DNA of 48,634 nt from Gemmatimonadota bacterium (GCA_009692205.1 SHZR01000004.1:1-48634), one strand, 5' to 3'; shown: positions 27,201-36,217, counted from the first letter of the stretch. A program made the numbers and translations. The notes: generated by a model not told the origin, from the letters alone.

Positions 27201-28179
27201 AGCGGATCCGGGGATCCACCCACGCGTAGAGCACGTCGGCGAGCAGGTTGGCGACCACGACCATCGTGGCGAAGAAGAAGCTTCCCGCCATCACCACCGG
27301 ATAGTCGCGCGTAAGGATCGCTTCGTAGATCGTCCGCCCCATCCCCGGCCACGCGAAGATAGTCTCGATGAAGATCGTGCCGCTGAACAGCACGGGGATG
27401 AAGAGCCCGAGCAGCGTGATGATCGGGAGCAGCGCGTTGCGGAGCGCGTGCTTGAAGACGACCACGCGCTCCGAGAGCCCTTTCGCGCGCGCGGTGCGCA
27501 CGTAGTCTTGCCGGATCACCTCCAGCATGCTGCCACGCATGTAACGCGCGATGCCCGCGGTAAGCACGCACGCGAGAGACGTCGTCGGGAGCACCAGATG
27601 CGCCAGCCGGTCACGCACCTTGGCTCCGAAGGAGAGGAACTCGTAGTCCGTGCTCATCATCCCTGACGCGGGGAACCAGATCGGCCACTCCCACACGTTC
27701 CGCGCGAACAGGCTGAACGTGAGGATCAGCATCAGCGCGAGCCAGAACGACGGCATCGAGTAGAAGAAGAGCAGCACGACGCTCAGCGCGGAGTCACGAA
27801 AGGAGTACTGCCGGATCGCCTGCAGCGTGCCGAGGACGATCCCGAATAGGAACGCCACCGTGAGCGCACACGCCGACAAGATCAGCGTGTTCGGCAGGAA
27901 ATCCGCGAGCACGTCGAGCACGGGTCGCGAGTGCGAGAACGAGTACCCGAAATCGCCCGTGAGCATCGCGCCGAGCCACTTCACGTAGCGGATGTGCACG
28001 GGCTCGTCGAGCCCGAAGTTCACCCGCATCTGCTCGACGACTTCCTGGGTCATCCCCGGCGAGATGTAGTAGAGCGTCGGGTCACCCGGAGCGAGGTTGA
28101 CCGCGAAGAAGACGATCGTCGCGATCCCGAGGATCAGCGGAATCGCCCCGAGCAGGCGACGGACGAGGTACTTGGTCAC
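27193..28179 (-). CDS. Oligo/dipeptide ABC transporter permease (OppB/DppB type)
   Basis: 328 residues from a GTG start (reading MTKYLVRRLLGAIPLILG). Six hydrophobic helices, LAPGDPTLYY in the first loop and the EAA-loop YVRTARAKGLSERVVVFKHALRN are typical of OppB/DppB. The gene begins 18 nt after the substrate-binding protein stop. Together with OppC and the two ATPases it forms a complete importer. Substrate class (dipeptide, oligopeptide or other) cannot be read from the permease. Confidence 0.94.
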   Translation of the reverse strand: MTKYLVRRLLGAIPLILGIATIVFFAVNLAPGDPTLYYISPGMTQEVVEQMRVNFGLDEPVHIRYVKWLGAMLTGDFGYSFSHSRPVLDVLADFLPNTLILSACALTVAFLFGIVLGTLQAIRQYSFRDSALSVVLLFFYSMPSFWLALMLILTFSLFARNVWEWPIWFPASGMMSTDYEFLSFGAKVRDRLAHLVLPTTSLACVLTAGIARYMRGSMLEVIRQDYVRTARAKGLSERVVVFKHALRNALLPIITLLGLFIPVLFSGTIFIETIFAWPGMGRTIYEAILTRDYPVVMAGSFFFATMVVVANLLADVLYAWVDPRIRYE

Positions 28180-28197
28180 GACCGCCTCAGCCGTCCG

Positions 28198-29916
28198 TTA
28201 TCGCGACGCGGGATCCAGGTGCCAGTCCTTGATGTTCACCCACTCGCCGCGGGCGTCCATGACGACGCCTTGCACGCGTCGGTTGACGCCATCCAGCCGG
28301 TCGGGGAAGTAGAAGAACGTGTAGGGCTGCTCCTCGACGAGCACCGCCTGGTACTCCTGCCAGAGCGTCTTGGCCTCTTCGCGGTCGACCGTGAGGCTGA
28401 GCACCTCGAGCAACCTGTCGAGCTCGGGATTCTGGGTGCCCGACCACGCATACGGCTGATCGATACGCGCGGAGTGGAAGAGGTCCATGTCGGTGAGCTT
28501 GAACTCCGTCACCCACCCCATCACCACGCCGTCGAAGTCACGCAGCTCAGGCGTGTTGATCTGCTGGAGGAGCGTCGCCCACTCGACGACCTGCGGGCGC
28601 GCCTCCACACCCACCTGCGCCAGCTGGGACTGCATGATCTCCGCGACGTCCTGCCGCTGCTGATTTCCCGTGTTGTACTTGATGGAGAACGACAGGCGCG
28701 TGCCATCCGCCGACTCGCGCACGCCGTCGCCGTCGCGATCTCGCCATCCCGCCTCGTCGAGCAACGCGCGCGCGGCGTCCGGATCGTACTCGAGCACGGG
28801 CACGGACTCCTGTTCGTACGCCCAGTGGAAGGGCGGGACACTCGACTGCGCGACCCTACCGTAGCCCAGGAGCGTGGCCTGCACGATCTCCTCTCGGTTG
28901 GTCGCCATCGTGATCGCGCGCCGTACCCGCGGGTCCGCCAGCTGCGGGCGGCGCGAGTTCCACCCCACGAAGATGTAGTTGCGGAAGGTGTAGGCCAGCA
29001 GCTGCAGGTTCGGCTCGTCGAGGATGTCCTGAGCCTGGTCCGGCCTCGGCGCGAGGTACACGTCGACGTTCTCGGTGAGCAGCTCGGTCAGCAGCGTGGT
29101 CTGCTCAGGGATGATGCGATAGACGTAGCGGTCCACGAAGGGACGCCCGCCGAGGGCCGCCGGAAACGCCGGATTGGCCTCGAAGACCCAGCGGTCCTGC
29201 GCGCGGTGCTCCACGAACACGAAGGGTCCGTTCCCGACCGGGCACTGCTCGCCGAAGGGGTGCTGCGCGAGCTCCTGGTGGTGCACGTCGCCGAGGAGAT
29301 GCTCCGGCAGGATGCCGACCGTGCGGAACGGGTCGAGGAACTCCGCATGGGGCTCGAGCTGGATCCGGATCGTGAAGTCGTCGATGATCTCGACTCCCTC
29401 GGGGCCTTTCACGTAGTGATCCCAGAACGCGGCGTTCGGAAACGCGGTGAGCGGATCCGTCACCACCTCGTACGTGAACGCGACGTCGTGAGCGTCCGTG
29501 CGCTCGCCGTCGTGCCAATAGATGTCCTGTCGGATGTGGAACGTGATCGAGCGGCCGTCGGGCGAGAGCTCCCACGACTCGGCCAGGTAGGGCCGAGCGT
29601 TCACCTGATCGTCGTAGTTGATCAGCGACATCAGGTTGACGAACTGCTGGTGCTGCGTCGACGAGTAGTCCGTGGACACGGCGGAGTTCATGCCGTCCGC
29701 GATCTCGCCGATCGACCCCACGACGACCGTGCCGCCGTAGCGCGGATCGGACGGAGTCGGATTCTCGGCGCGGGCGCGCTCCATGAAGGCGGCGACGCGG
29801 GGCTGGACCTGCTGGCAGAACGGATCATTCGAGGCCGAAGGGCCCCCGTCGCCTCCGCAGGCGGCCGTGACCGCCACGATGCCCAGAGCGAGTGACTTCT
29901 TCATATGCCGTTTCAT
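28198..29916 (-). CDS. ABC transporter substrate-binding lipoprotein (OppA/DppA, SBP family 5)
   Basis: 572 residues from the ATG at 29916, with AGGAGG seven nt upstream; a second in-frame ATG at 29904 is close. The N-terminus MKRHMKKSLALGIVAVTAAC is a lipoprotein signal; the -3 residue is Thr, a slight deviation from the lipobox, with Cys in ACGGDGG. The rest follows the SBP_bac_5 fold, with LAESWELSPDGRSITFHIR, WHDGERTDAHDVAFTYE and NREEIVQATLLGYG. It captures peptides or similar ligands in the periplasm and hands them to OppB/OppC. It lies 11 nt after the lipoate-ligase chimera, so both may share a promoter. Confidence 0.94.
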   Translation of the reverse strand: MKRHMKKSLALGIVAVTAACGGDGGPSASNDPFCQQVQPRVAAFMERARAENPTPSDPRYGGTVVVGSIGEIADGMNSAVSTDYSSTQHQQFVNLMSLINYDDQVNARPYLAESWELSPDGRSITFHIRQDIYWHDGERTDAHDVAFTYEVVTDPLTAFPNAAFWDHYVKGPEGVEIIDDFTIRIQLEPHAEFLDPFRTVGILPEHLLGDVHHQELAQHPFGEQCPVGNGPFVFVEHRAQDRWVFEANPAFPAALGGRPFVDRYVYRIIPEQTTLLTELLTENVDVYLAPRPDQAQDILDEPNLQLLAYTFRNYIFVGWNSRRPQLADPRVRRAITMATNREEIVQATLLGYGRVAQSSVPPFHWAYEQESVPVLEYDPDAARALLDEAGWRDRDGDGVRESADGTRLSFSIKYNTGNQQRQDVAEIMQSQLAQVGVEARPQVVEWATLLQQINTPELRDFDGVVMGWVTEFKLTDMDLFHSARIDQPYAWSGTQNPELDRLLEVLSLTVDREEAKTLWQEYQAVLVEEQPYTFFYFPDRLDGVNRRVQGVVMDARGEWVNIKDWHLDPASR

Positions 29917-29927
29917 ATGCCTTCCTC

Positions 29928-30881
29928 CTACCGTCGCCAAGTCCATGTGTCCCGCGCGTACGTCTCCGCTTCCAGCCGATCGGCGGCCTCGCGCTCCACG
30001 GCGTCGAGCTCGCCGCTGCCCCATCTCCCGCCCAGCTCGGTCCGGAGACTCTCTGCCACCGCCCCCGCCACTTCGTCAATGCTCACGTCGCCTACCAACT
30101 CCCGCAGCCCGATCGGTCCGTGCGACGGGACGCGGCTCTGGTCGACCCCGCCGAGCGGTCCCTGGTCCCCCTCGAGCAGGATCGAGCCGTGCTGGAGCAG
30201 CGCGCTTCCGATGCGGGCCTGCGCGCTCCCGACGAGCTTCCTACCTGCCGCTACGATCTCACCTGCGGCCGGCGCCTGGAAGCACGGCCCCGCGTCCGGC
30301 GCGAGCGAGCGAGTGCCGCTCGCCACATCGACCGGTGCGCCGAGCGAGCGAAGCGCCTGGGCCAGGGCGTGATTGATACGGAGATAGGCCGCGCGCACGC
30401 CGCCCCACCCGTCGATCGGCGCCACCACCGCGTAGGTCAGCTCGCGGTCGTGGAGCACCGCGCGGCCACCTGTGGGGCGCCGCACGACGTCGAAGCCCGA
30501 GCCGCGCATCGATTCGATCGCGTACGCGGCCGCCGGCTCATTCCTACCGAGCGAAAGCGTCGGCCGCTCCCATCCGTAGAGTCGCACCACACCCTCGTTG
30601 CCGTGGCCCGCGCCGATCGCGTCCGCCAGCGCATGGTCGAGCGCCATGTTGCGCGCGCCGGAGTGGACCTGGTACGAGAGGTGTCGCCAAACCAGCGGCG
30701 GAGCGGGCTTATGCGACGGTTCCGCGGGAAATGAATTTTCAGCTGAAAATTCCGCCGCCGCCGTCACCCTCTCGCGAAACGCCGGCGGGTTCTCGCCGAA
30801 GAACGGGTCGATCACGAGGTGCGTGCCATCGTCGGTCTCGATCGAGCACGTCGCGTGGCCGTGGAAGGTCACTTTCGCCAT
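29928..30881 (-). CDS. Chimera: truncated UPF0173 hydrolase N-terminus fused to lipoate-protein ligase A domain
   Basis: 317 residues in a single frame. Residues 1-34 (KVTFHGHATCSIETDDGT, then LVIDPFFGENP) match the beginning of UPF0173-type metallo-beta-lactamase-fold hydrolases, but the zinc motif HxHxDH that should follow about 20 residues later is absent. From about residue 63 (PPLVWRHLSYQVHSGARNMA) the sequence is an LplA/LipB-type ligase: RPTGGRAVLHDRELTYAV, the Lys in AGRKLVGSAQARI, and QHGSILLEGD. The seam is a low-complexity stretch containing a perfect palindrome. The ligase part looks complete, so lipoate or octanoate attachment activity is plausible; GcvH (35064-35450) is a possible acceptor. 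No separate ATG, GTG or TTG start for a free ligase is visible with a good binding site. Confidence 0.85.
   Translation of the reverse strand: MAKVTFHGHATCSIETDDGTHLVIDPFFGENPPAFRERVTAAAEFSAENSFPAEPSHKPAPPLVWRHLSYQVHSGARNMALDHALADAIGAGHGNEGVVRLYGWERPTLSLGRNEPAAAYAIESMRGSGFDVVRRPTGGRAVLHDRELTYAVVAPIDGWGGVRAAYLRINHALAQALRSLGAPVDVASGTRSLAPDAGPCFQAPAAGEIVAAGRKLVGSAQARIGSALLQHGSILLEGDQGPLGGVDQSRVPSHGPIGLRELVGDVSIDEVAGAVAESLRTELGGRWGSGELDAVEREAADRLEAETYARDTWTWRR
30733..30752. repeat. Perfect 20-bp palindrome at the fusion seam
   Basis: GAATTTTCAG joined to CTGAAAATTC is self-complementary over 20 bp and AT-rich inside GC-rich DNA. It is in frame within the chimera, encoding EFSAEN, exactly between the hydrolase fragment and the ligase domain. 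It could be a recombination scar, a transcription factor site or a palindromic insertion element. Confidence 0.85.
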
Positions 30882-31011
30882 GGCCCCAACGTAGCATCGC
30901 CCCCCTTATGCCGCCCTTACGTCGGCGGAGGTTGCCGGGAGCGCGCAACGATCCGACCATGCACCGTAGGGCGCGTCGTTCAGGACCATCCACGGGGATT
31001 GGCGCGGACGC

Positions 31012-31533
31012 ATGACCGAGCCCGGCACCGACCAGTTCAGGCTGCACGTGTTGGGGACGCCGGACCTTCGGTCGCCCGACGGCCGGAGGCTCTCGTCGGT
31101 CCTCTCCCAACCCAAGCGCCTCGGTCTACTCACCTACCTCGCGCTCTCGCCCGCCCCCGTGTCGCGCGCGTCGGTCTTGGCCCTGTTCTGGCCCGACAGC
31201 GACGAGGGGCGGGCCCGGAACGCCCTCAGCCAGGCCGTCTTCCACCTGCGGCGCTCCATCGCCGAGGATGTCGTGCAAGGGGCGGAGGGGGCTCGCCTTT
31301 GGGCACCGCCCGAGCACCTCTGGTGCGACGCACGGGAGCTGCTGACGCCCGACGAGCCCGCGGCCGAGCTGATCGAGGCAGCCGCACGCGGCTTCCTGGA
31401 GGGATGGAACGCCGATGAGTCCCGGCCGCTCCAAGAATGGCTCGACACACAGCGCCGGTTCGGGTCCTGGCAGAGACGGGGGGCCGCTAGGTCGGGGCCT
31501 CGGGGCCCCCTGACTCAGTCCTTCGCCCTGTAG
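31012..31533 (+). pseudogene. Truncated BTAD-type transcriptional activator
   Basis: 173 residues. The N-terminal winged helix of AfsR/DnrI-type regulators is clear (FRLHVLGTPDLRSPDGRRL, then LTYLALSPAPVSRASVLALF and ARNALSQAVFHLRRSI). The BTAD repeat domain begins with FLEGWNADESRPLQEWLD and then stops being family-like after about residue 148. The usual TPR-rich remainder is missing; the frame ends at 31533, overlapping the convergent VapC gene by 19 nt. Either the gene was cut when the toxin-antitoxin pair arrived or it is a DNA-binding-only fragment. The divergent position suggests it once controlled the lplA/opp operon, which is inference. Confidence 0.7.
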
Positions 31534-31889
31534 CGGACGCCGTCCATTCCCTCGAAGTCGGCGTCCTGTGTCCAAAGCTCCGCCCCGTGCGCTCGGGCAG
31601 TCGCCAACAGGATGCTATCCGCCATGGCGAGCTGCGTCGCCACGCTCAGCTCGGCCGCCTCCAGCGCGAGCCCATCGTCGAGGGCCACGACGACGCCGGC
31701 GCGCATCGCGGCTACCACGCTCAGGGCATCCTCCCTTCCAATGTGTCTGAGCATGTGACGATACACTTCGAAGAGGCTGAGCGAGGGCACGAGCGGCGCC
31801 TCAGGGCTCTCGATGGGTTCGCGGAAGAAGTCGGCGTTGTCCCCTCCCGACAAGTACTCGATCCAGCCACTCGAGTCGACGACGTTCAC
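31515..31889 (-). CDS. PIN-domain ribonuclease toxin (VapC family)
   Basis: 124 residues starting MNVVDSSGWIEYLSGG. PIN residues are Asp in VVDSSGW, Glu in SLSLFEVYRHM, Asp in MADSILLATARAHGAELWTQDADFE. This VVDSSxWIE subgroup pairs with AbrB/MazE-fold antitoxins, as seen here. The ATG overlaps the antitoxin stop by 4 nt. The 3' end is convergent with and overlaps the truncated BTAD frame. Predicted to cleave RNA when free of antitoxin. Confidence 0.9.
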   Translation of the reverse strand: MNVVDSSGWIEYLSGGDNADFFREPIESPEAPLVPSLSLFEVYRHMLRHIGREDALSVVAAMRAGVVVALDDGLALEAAELSVATQLAMADSILLATARAHGAELWTQDADFEGMDGVRYRAKD

Positions 31890-32089
31890 AGCCGATCAGC
31901 CTCGCGCTCGAGGGGCGGGAGCGAGGGGTAGCGCCCTTTGAAGGTCTCGATCGGCTCGACCGGAACCAACTCCACGCGCGTCCCGATCGCGAATGCCTGG
32001 ACCTTCTGCCCCGCTCGAATCCCCAGCTTGTCTCGGACATCCTTGGGAATGACAACCTGGAACTTGGGCGACACCGTCACCACGGTCAC
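31886..32089 (-). CDS. AbrB/MazE-fold antitoxin (VapB)
   Basis: 67 residues from GTG at 32089, with GGAGG six nt upstream. VSPKFQVVIPKDVRDKLGIR followed by GQKVQAFAIGTRVELVPV is the swapped-hairpin AbrB fold that binds DNA as a dimer. The tail (EPIETFKGRYPSLPPLERE) is the toxin-binding strand. It neutralises the overlapping PIN toxin and is expected to repress its own promoter; a 7-bp inverted repeat lies just upstream. Confidence 0.92.
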   Translation of the reverse strand: MTVVTVSPKFQVVIPKDVRDKLGIRAGQKVQAFAIGTRVELVPVEPIETFKGRYPSLPPLEREADRL

Positions 32090-32107
32090 ACTCCACCTCC
32101 TCGATCG

Positions 32108-32128
32108 ATCGTATTGGCGTCATACGAT
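32108..32128 (-). promoter_or_regulatory. Inverted repeat upstream of VapB, probable operator
   Basis: ATCGTAT, seven nt, ATACGAT: perfect 7-bp arms placed 19 nt upstream of the antitoxin start, in the 69-nt space after the gcvP stop. This is where an AbrB-fold antitoxin would be expected to autoregulate. Confidence 0.5.
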
Positions 32129-32158
32129 GGGCGAGTGCGCGGGCCTTGGTCAAGAGTG

Positions 32159-35026
32159 CTACGCCTCGTACGCCTCCACCGGCGGGCACGCGCACACCAG
32201 GTTCCGGTCGCCGTACGCGTTGTCGATACGCCGCACCGCCGGCCAGAACTTGGACTCGCGCGTCCACGGCGCGGGATAGGCCGCCTTGACTCGCGAATAG
32301 GGATGCGTCCACTCGTCCGCCGTCACCATGGCGGCGGTGTGCGGCGCGTTCTTGAGCGGGTTGTCGGCGCGGTCGAGGATGCCGACCGCGACCTCGTCGA
32401 TCTCGGCCCGGATCGAAGCGAGCGCGTCGCAGAAGCGGTCGAGCTCCGCCTTCGACTCCGACTCCGTGGGCTCGATCATGAGCGTGCCGGCCACTGGGAA
32501 TGAGACCGTGGGTGCGTGGAAACCGTAGTCGATGAGTCGCTTGGCGACGTCTTCCTCGGTGATCCCCGTATCCTTCTTGAGCGCGCGCAGGTCGACGATG
32601 AACTCGTGCGCCACGAGCCCGTGCGGCCCGCGGTACAGGATCTCGTAGTGACGCTCGAGCCGCTTCGCCATGTAGTTGGCGTTGAGGATCGCGATCTCCG
32701 AGGCCCTCCGCACGCCGTGACTTCCCAGCATCGCGATGTACGCCCACGGTACCGCGAGGATGCTCGCGCTCCCCCACGCCGCTGCCGAAACCGGTCCGAT
32801 CCCCTTCGCTCCACCGACCTTCTGCTGGGGGTGTCGCGGCAGGAACGGCGCGAGCTTCGCGTTGGCGCAGATGGGCCCCATGCCTGGCCCCCCGCCCCCG
32901 TGCGGGATCGCGAATGTCTTGTGCAGGTTGATGTGGCACACGTCCGCACCGTAGTCGCCGGGGCGTGCGAGGCCGACCTGCGCGTTGAGATTCGCGCCGT
33001 CGAGGTAGACGAGCCCGCCCCGCGCATGCACGAGGCGGCACGCCGCGGTGATGCCCTCCTCGAAGACGCCGTGCGTGGAGGGATACGTCACCATGAACGC
33101 CGCGAGCGCCCGCGAGTGCTCCTCCGCCTTGGAGGCGAGGTCACCGAGGTCGATCGTGCCGTCCGCGGTGCTCCTCACCACCACGACCTGCATGCCCGCC
33201 ATCACCGCGCTCGCCGGGTTGGTGCCGTGCGCGGACGCCGGGATCAGGCAGACGTTGCGATGTCCCTGGTCGCGGCTCTGGTGGTACGCGCGGATGACGA
33301 GCAGGCCGGCGTACTCGCCCTGGGCGCCCGAGTTCGGCTGGAGCGACGTCGCGGCGAAGCCGGTGATCTCGGCCAGCCACTCCTCCAGGTCCTTGAAAAT
33401 GACCCGGTAGCCCGCCGCCTGGTCGATCGGCGCGAACGGGTGCAGCCGGCCCATCTCGGGCCACGTCACCGCGGCCATCTCGCTCGTCGCGTTCAGCTTC
33501 ATCGTGCACGAGCCGAGCGCGATCATGCTCGTGTTGAGGGACAGGTCCTTCGCCTCGAGGCGGTGCAGGTACCGGAGCATCTCCGTCTCGGAGTGATACC
33601 GGTGGAAGACCGGGTGCTCCAGGTACGGCGTGCGACGCCCCGCCCAGTCCGGCAGCATCGGCGCGCCCCCGCGCTCGCTGAACGAGCGGGCGCTGAAGTC
33701 CGGCGCCACCCCCTCGTTGAACACGGCGAAGAGGTCGTCCACGTCCTCGGGCTTAGTCACCTCGTCGAGCGCGATGCCCACGGTCCCGTCTCCGAAGTCG
33801 CGGACGTTGATCCCGAGCGCCAGCGCCCGTGCCAGGACCTCTCCCGTGTCGTCGTCGGGCCGCACGCGCAGGGTGTCGAAGAACACGGCGGTCAGCAGCT
33901 CATGCCCGAGCAGGCCGAGACCGGCGGCGAGCGTGCCCGTGAGCTCGCGCACCCGCTCGGCGATCCTGCGGAGCCCCTCCGGACCGTGATAGACCGCGTA
34001 CACGCCCGCCATGATCGCGAGCAGCACCTGCGCCGTGCAGATGTTCGACGTGGCCTTTTCGCGGCGGATGTGCTGCTCCCGCGTCTGGAGCGCCATGCGG
34101 AGAGCGGGGTTGCCGTCGGCGTCCACCGACACACCGATGATCCTACCTGGAAGCTTGCGCTTGAACGCCTCGGAGGTGGCCATGAACGCGGCATGCGGGC
34201 CGCCGAAGCCCATCGGCACACCGAAGCGCTGCGAGTTGCCGATCGCGACGTCGGCGCCCCAGACGCCGGGCGGCGCGAGGAGCGTAAGTGCGAGCAGATC
34301 CGTGGCGGCGATGACCGTGGCGCCGAAGACCTTGGCCCGCTGAGCGAAGTCCCGGTAGTTGAGCACGCGACCGTCGGTGGCCGGATACTGCACGAGCACG
34401 CCGAACACAGCGAAGGTCAGGTCGAAGGTCTCGTGGTCGCCGACCACGACCTCGACGCCGAGCGGCTCGGCGCGCGTGCGTACGACCTCGATCGTCTGCG
34501 GGTGGCACAGCTCCGAGACGAAGAATGTCGTCGCGCCTTCCCTCGCCTCGCCCAGCGCCAGGTGCATCGCCTCGGCCGCCGCGGTCCCCTCGTCGAGCAG
34601 TGAGGCGTTGGCGATCGCGAGGCCCGTCAGGTCGATCACCATCGTCTGGTAGTTGAGCAGCGCCTCCAGGCGGCCCTGCGCGATCTCGGCCTGGTAGGGC
34701 GTATACTGCGTGTACCAGCCCGGGTTCTCCATGATGTTCCGGAGGATCACCCCGGGAACGTGCGTGTCCGCGTAGCCCATGCCGAGGAACGAGCGGAAGA
34801 CCCGGTTCTTTGCCGCCAGCGCGCGCAGCCGCGCGAGCAGCGCCGCCTCGGTGAGCGGGTCGGGCAGATCCAGGTCGCCTCGGAACCGGATCGACTTCGG
34901 CACCAGCTCGTCGACGAGCGCGTCCAGCGAGGGATAGCCGACTGTGGCGAGCATCGCCGCGACATCGGCCTCGTCGGGGCCGATGTGGCGTGCTGCGAAG
35001 TCCGGGTGGGCGTCGATGCGGCTCAC
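32159..35026 (-). CDS. gcvP: Glycine dehydrogenase (decarboxylating), P-protein, single chain
   Basis: About 955 residues, the full-length single-chain form of the glycine cleavage P-protein. It decarboxylates glycine with PLP and transfers the aminomethyl group to lipoyl-GcvH. Family landmarks: [18 protein letters not shown] near the N-terminus, [11 protein letters not shown], the C-terminal [20 protein letters not shown] with the PLP lysine, and [16 protein letters not shown] near the end. GTG at 35026 is chosen; an in-frame TTG at 35041 is the alternative and neither has a clear ribosome binding site, so coupling to gcvH (stop at 35064) may matter. GcvT is not in the window. Confidence 0.97.
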   Translation of the reverse strand: MSRIDAHPDFAARHIGPDEADVAAMLATVGYPSLDALVDELVPKSIRFRGDLDLPDPLTEAALLARLRALAAKNRVFRSFLGMGYADTHVPGVILRNIMENPGWYTQYTPYQAEIAQGRLEALLNYQTMVIDLTGLAIANASLLDEGTAAAEAMHLALGEAREGATTFFVSELCHPQTIEVVRTRAEPLGVEVVVGDHETFDLTFAVFGVLVQYPATDGRVLNYRDFAQRAKVFGATVIAATDLLALTLLAPPGVWGADVAIGNSQRFGVPMGFGGPHAAFMATSEAFKRKLPGRIIGVSVDADGNPALRMALQTREQHIRREKATSNICTAQVLLAIMAGVYAVYHGPEGLRRIAERVRELTGTLAAGLGLLGHELLTAVFFDTLRVRPDDDTGEVLARALALGINVRDFGDGTVGIALDEVTKPEDVDDLFAVFNEGVAPDFSARSFSERGGAPMLPDWAGRRTPYLEHPVFHRYHSETEMLRYLHRLEAKDLSLNTSMIALGSCTMKLNATSEMAAVTWPEMGRLHPFAPIDQAAGYRVIFKDLEEWLAEITGFAATSLQPNSGAQGEYAGLLVIRAYHQSRDQGHRNVCLIPASAHGTNPASAVMAGMQVVVVRSTADGTIDLGDLASKAEEHSRALAAFMVTYPSTHGVFEEGITAACRLVHARGGLVYLDGANLNAQVGLARPGDYGADVCHINLHKTFAIPHGGGGPGMGPICANAKLAPFLPRHPQQKVGGAKGIGPVSAAAWGSASILAVPWAYIAMLGSHGVRRASEIAILNANYMAKRLERHYEILYRGPHGLVAHEFIVDLRALKKDTGITEEDVAKRLIDYGFHAPTVSFPVAGTLMIEPTESESKAELDRFCDALASIRAEIDEVAVGILDRADNPLKNAPHTAAMVTADEWTHPYSRVKAAYPAPWTRESKFWPAVRRIDNAYGDRNLVCACPPVEAYEA

Positions 35027-35063
35027 AGGTGCACCGCGCAACGCTGGGTACAGGAGGGCTCGG

Positions 35064-35450
35064 TCAGCCGATATGCTCCGCGTAGCCCTCGGAGCCCAAC
35101 AGGCTCTTCAGCTCCGACGGGTTGGTGATCTTCAGGCGTATCATCCAGCCCGCACCGTACGGGTCCGAGTTCACCAGCGAAGGATCGTCGTCCAGGTCGA
35201 CGTTGACATCCACGACGACGCCCTGCGCCGGACAGTAGAGATCGCTCACCGCCTTCACGGCCTCGATCGTACCGAAGACCTGCAACTTGTCCAGAGACAC
35301 GCCCGTGTCCGGAAGCTCGACGAAGACCACGTCGCCCAGCTCGCCCTGGGCGTAGTCCGTGATCCCGACCACGTACACGCCCTCCTCCTCGGTGGGCCTC
35401 AGGTACTCGTGCTCCTCGGTGTAGTAGAGCTCTTTCGGAATCTTGGACAT
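35064..35450 (-). CDS. gcvH: Glycine cleavage system H protein
   Basis: 128 residues from ATG at 35450 with GGAGA five nt upstream. The lipoyl-bearing Lys is K66 in [14 protein letters not shown], and [19 protein letters not shown] and [15 protein letters not shown] are conserved. It shuttles the aminomethyl group between P, T and L proteins. It is the first gene of the gcvH-gcvP pair. The longer open frame upstream (to 35498) is not family-like. No glycine riboswitch is recognisable in the 93-nt space upstream. Confidence 0.97.
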   Translation of the reverse strand: MSKIPKELYYTEEHEYLRPTEEEGVYVVGITDYAQGELGDVVFVELPDTGVSLDKLQVFGTIEAVKAVSDLYCPAQGVVVDVNVDLDDDPSLVNSDPYGAGWMIRLKITNPSELKSLLGSEGYAEHIG

Positions 35451-35500
35451 CCCGTTCTCCAACAGAGCGAATCGGCGCCTTCGGGGGGTCGCGGGCACTC

Positions 35501-35529
35501 AGCATGATGGGGAGGCGAGCCGGGGTCAA
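35501..35529 (-). promoter_or_regulatory. Candidate promoter of gcvH-gcvP
   Basis: On the minus strand TTGACC (35529-35524), a 17-nt spacer and CATGCT (35506-35501) lie about 51 nt before the gcvH start. The -35 sits within the loop and right arm of the terminator hairpin of the neighbouring toxin operon. Confidence 0.4.
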
Positions 35530-35536
35530 CCCGGCT
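35518..35536 (-). terminator. Hairpin after the PIN toxin gene
   Basis: AGCCGGG, loop GTCAA (plus strand), CCCGGCT: seven perfect pairs located 7 nt beyond the toxin stop in its direction of transcription. No T-run follows. It overlaps the proposed gcvH -35 element. Confidence 0.45.
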
Positions 35537-35543
35537 GCGGATG

Positions 35544-35939
35544 CTACAGCGTGTCGACGATGCCCGCGTCGATGATTCGGCGGTCCTGCGTGAGCAGCGT
35601 CGCTCCGATTACCCTCGCGGACGCAACGATGATCCGGTCGGCGGGGTCGCGATGAAAGGACGCCGGCAGGGCTGCCACCTCGGCGGCAACAGCCGGGGAA
35701 ATGGACGCGCGACGCACCAGAGGCGGTGCGACCGCCGCCTCCAGCCAGTCGCGCAGCGGTAGGCGCAGGCGTAGGCGTCCGAGGCTCACCAGAGCCGCGA
35801 TCTCCCAGAGGCTGACCTCGGAGACCCAGAGGGGCTCGGCTTCGCTCGCGGCCATGACGACCTGCCGCTGCGCGTCCGTCAGGGCGTCACAGCCCCCGAG
35901 CCAATGCACGAGCACGTGCGTGTCGAGGAAGGCCTTCAC
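35544..35939 (-). CDS. PIN-domain ribonuclease toxin (VapC family)
   Basis: 131 residues from GTG at 35939, which overlaps the antitoxin stop as GTGA. PIN residues: Asp in KAFLDTHVLVHWL, Glu in SLWEIAALVSLGRLRL, Asp in RDPADRIIVASARV and Asp in LLTQDRRIID. It belongs to the same LDTHxLVW subgroup as the toxin at 7301-7675 and likewise pairs with a Phd-type antitoxin, but the two proteins are not close copies. Confidence 0.9.
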   Translation of the reverse strand: MKAFLDTHVLVHWLGGCDALTDAQRQVVMAASEAEPLWVSEVSLWEIAALVSLGRLRLRLPLRDWLEAAVAPPLVRRASISPAVAAEVAALPASFHRDPADRIIVASARVIGATLLTQDRRIIDAGIVDTL

Positions 35940-36181
35940 GGCTCGTCCGCCATCGCCTCCCACGCGTTCGCCGGTAGCACCGGCTCGATGATGTCGCCGA
36001 GAACCTCGACGGTGCCCCGAAGGGACTGCTGCAGATAGCGCGAGTCGCTTGGCGGCGGGGGGACCAGCTGAGCCACCGGCTTCCCGTGCTTCAGGATCGT
36101 CACAACCTCTCCGGTCTCCTTCACGTCATCGAGGATCGCCAGGCACTTGGCCTTGAACTCCGACGCATTGATCGTCTTCAT
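35936..36181 (-). CDS. Type II antitoxin, Phd/YefM family
   Basis: 81 residues from ATG at 36181. MKTINASEFKAKCLAILDDV and VVTILKHGKPVAQLVP are canonical Phd features; the rest is a Pro- and Trp-containing tail that should occupy the toxin. There is no ribosome binding site because the promoter -10 ends only 8 nt before the ATG, so the mRNA is probably leaderless. Operator repeats overlap this promoter, consistent with autorepression. Confidence 0.9.
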   Translation of the reverse strand: MKTINASEFKAKCLAILDDVKETGEVVTILKHGKPVAQLVPPPPSDSRYLQQSLRGTVEVLGDIIEPVLPANAWEAMADEP

Positions 36182-36217
36182 ATGACCAGTCTATATGACC
36201 AGTCATATATGTGTCAA
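36182..36217 (-). promoter_or_regulatory. Promoter/operator of the Phd-PIN pair, probably leaderless
   Basis: On the minus strand TTGACA (36217-36212) and TATAGA (36195-36190) are 16 nt apart. The spacer and -10 are covered by two copies of ATATGACCAGTC (plus strand), and ATATGAC-CA-GTCATAT is a near-perfect palindrome. This is a typical arrangement for antitoxin binding that blocks RNA polymerase. Predicted transcription start is within about 2 nt of the ATG. Confidence 0.75.

Noticed and set aside
27931-29895. 654-codon plus-strand frame
   Set aside because: Antisense to oppB and oppA, low-complexity Arg/His/Glu composition.
32516-34603. 695-codon plus-strand frame
   Set aside because: Antisense to gcvP; no recognisable domain.
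35451-35543. Glycine riboswitch upstream of gcvH
   Set aside because: No tandem aptamer-like core; the space is only 93 nt and is explained by a hairpin and a candidate promoter.
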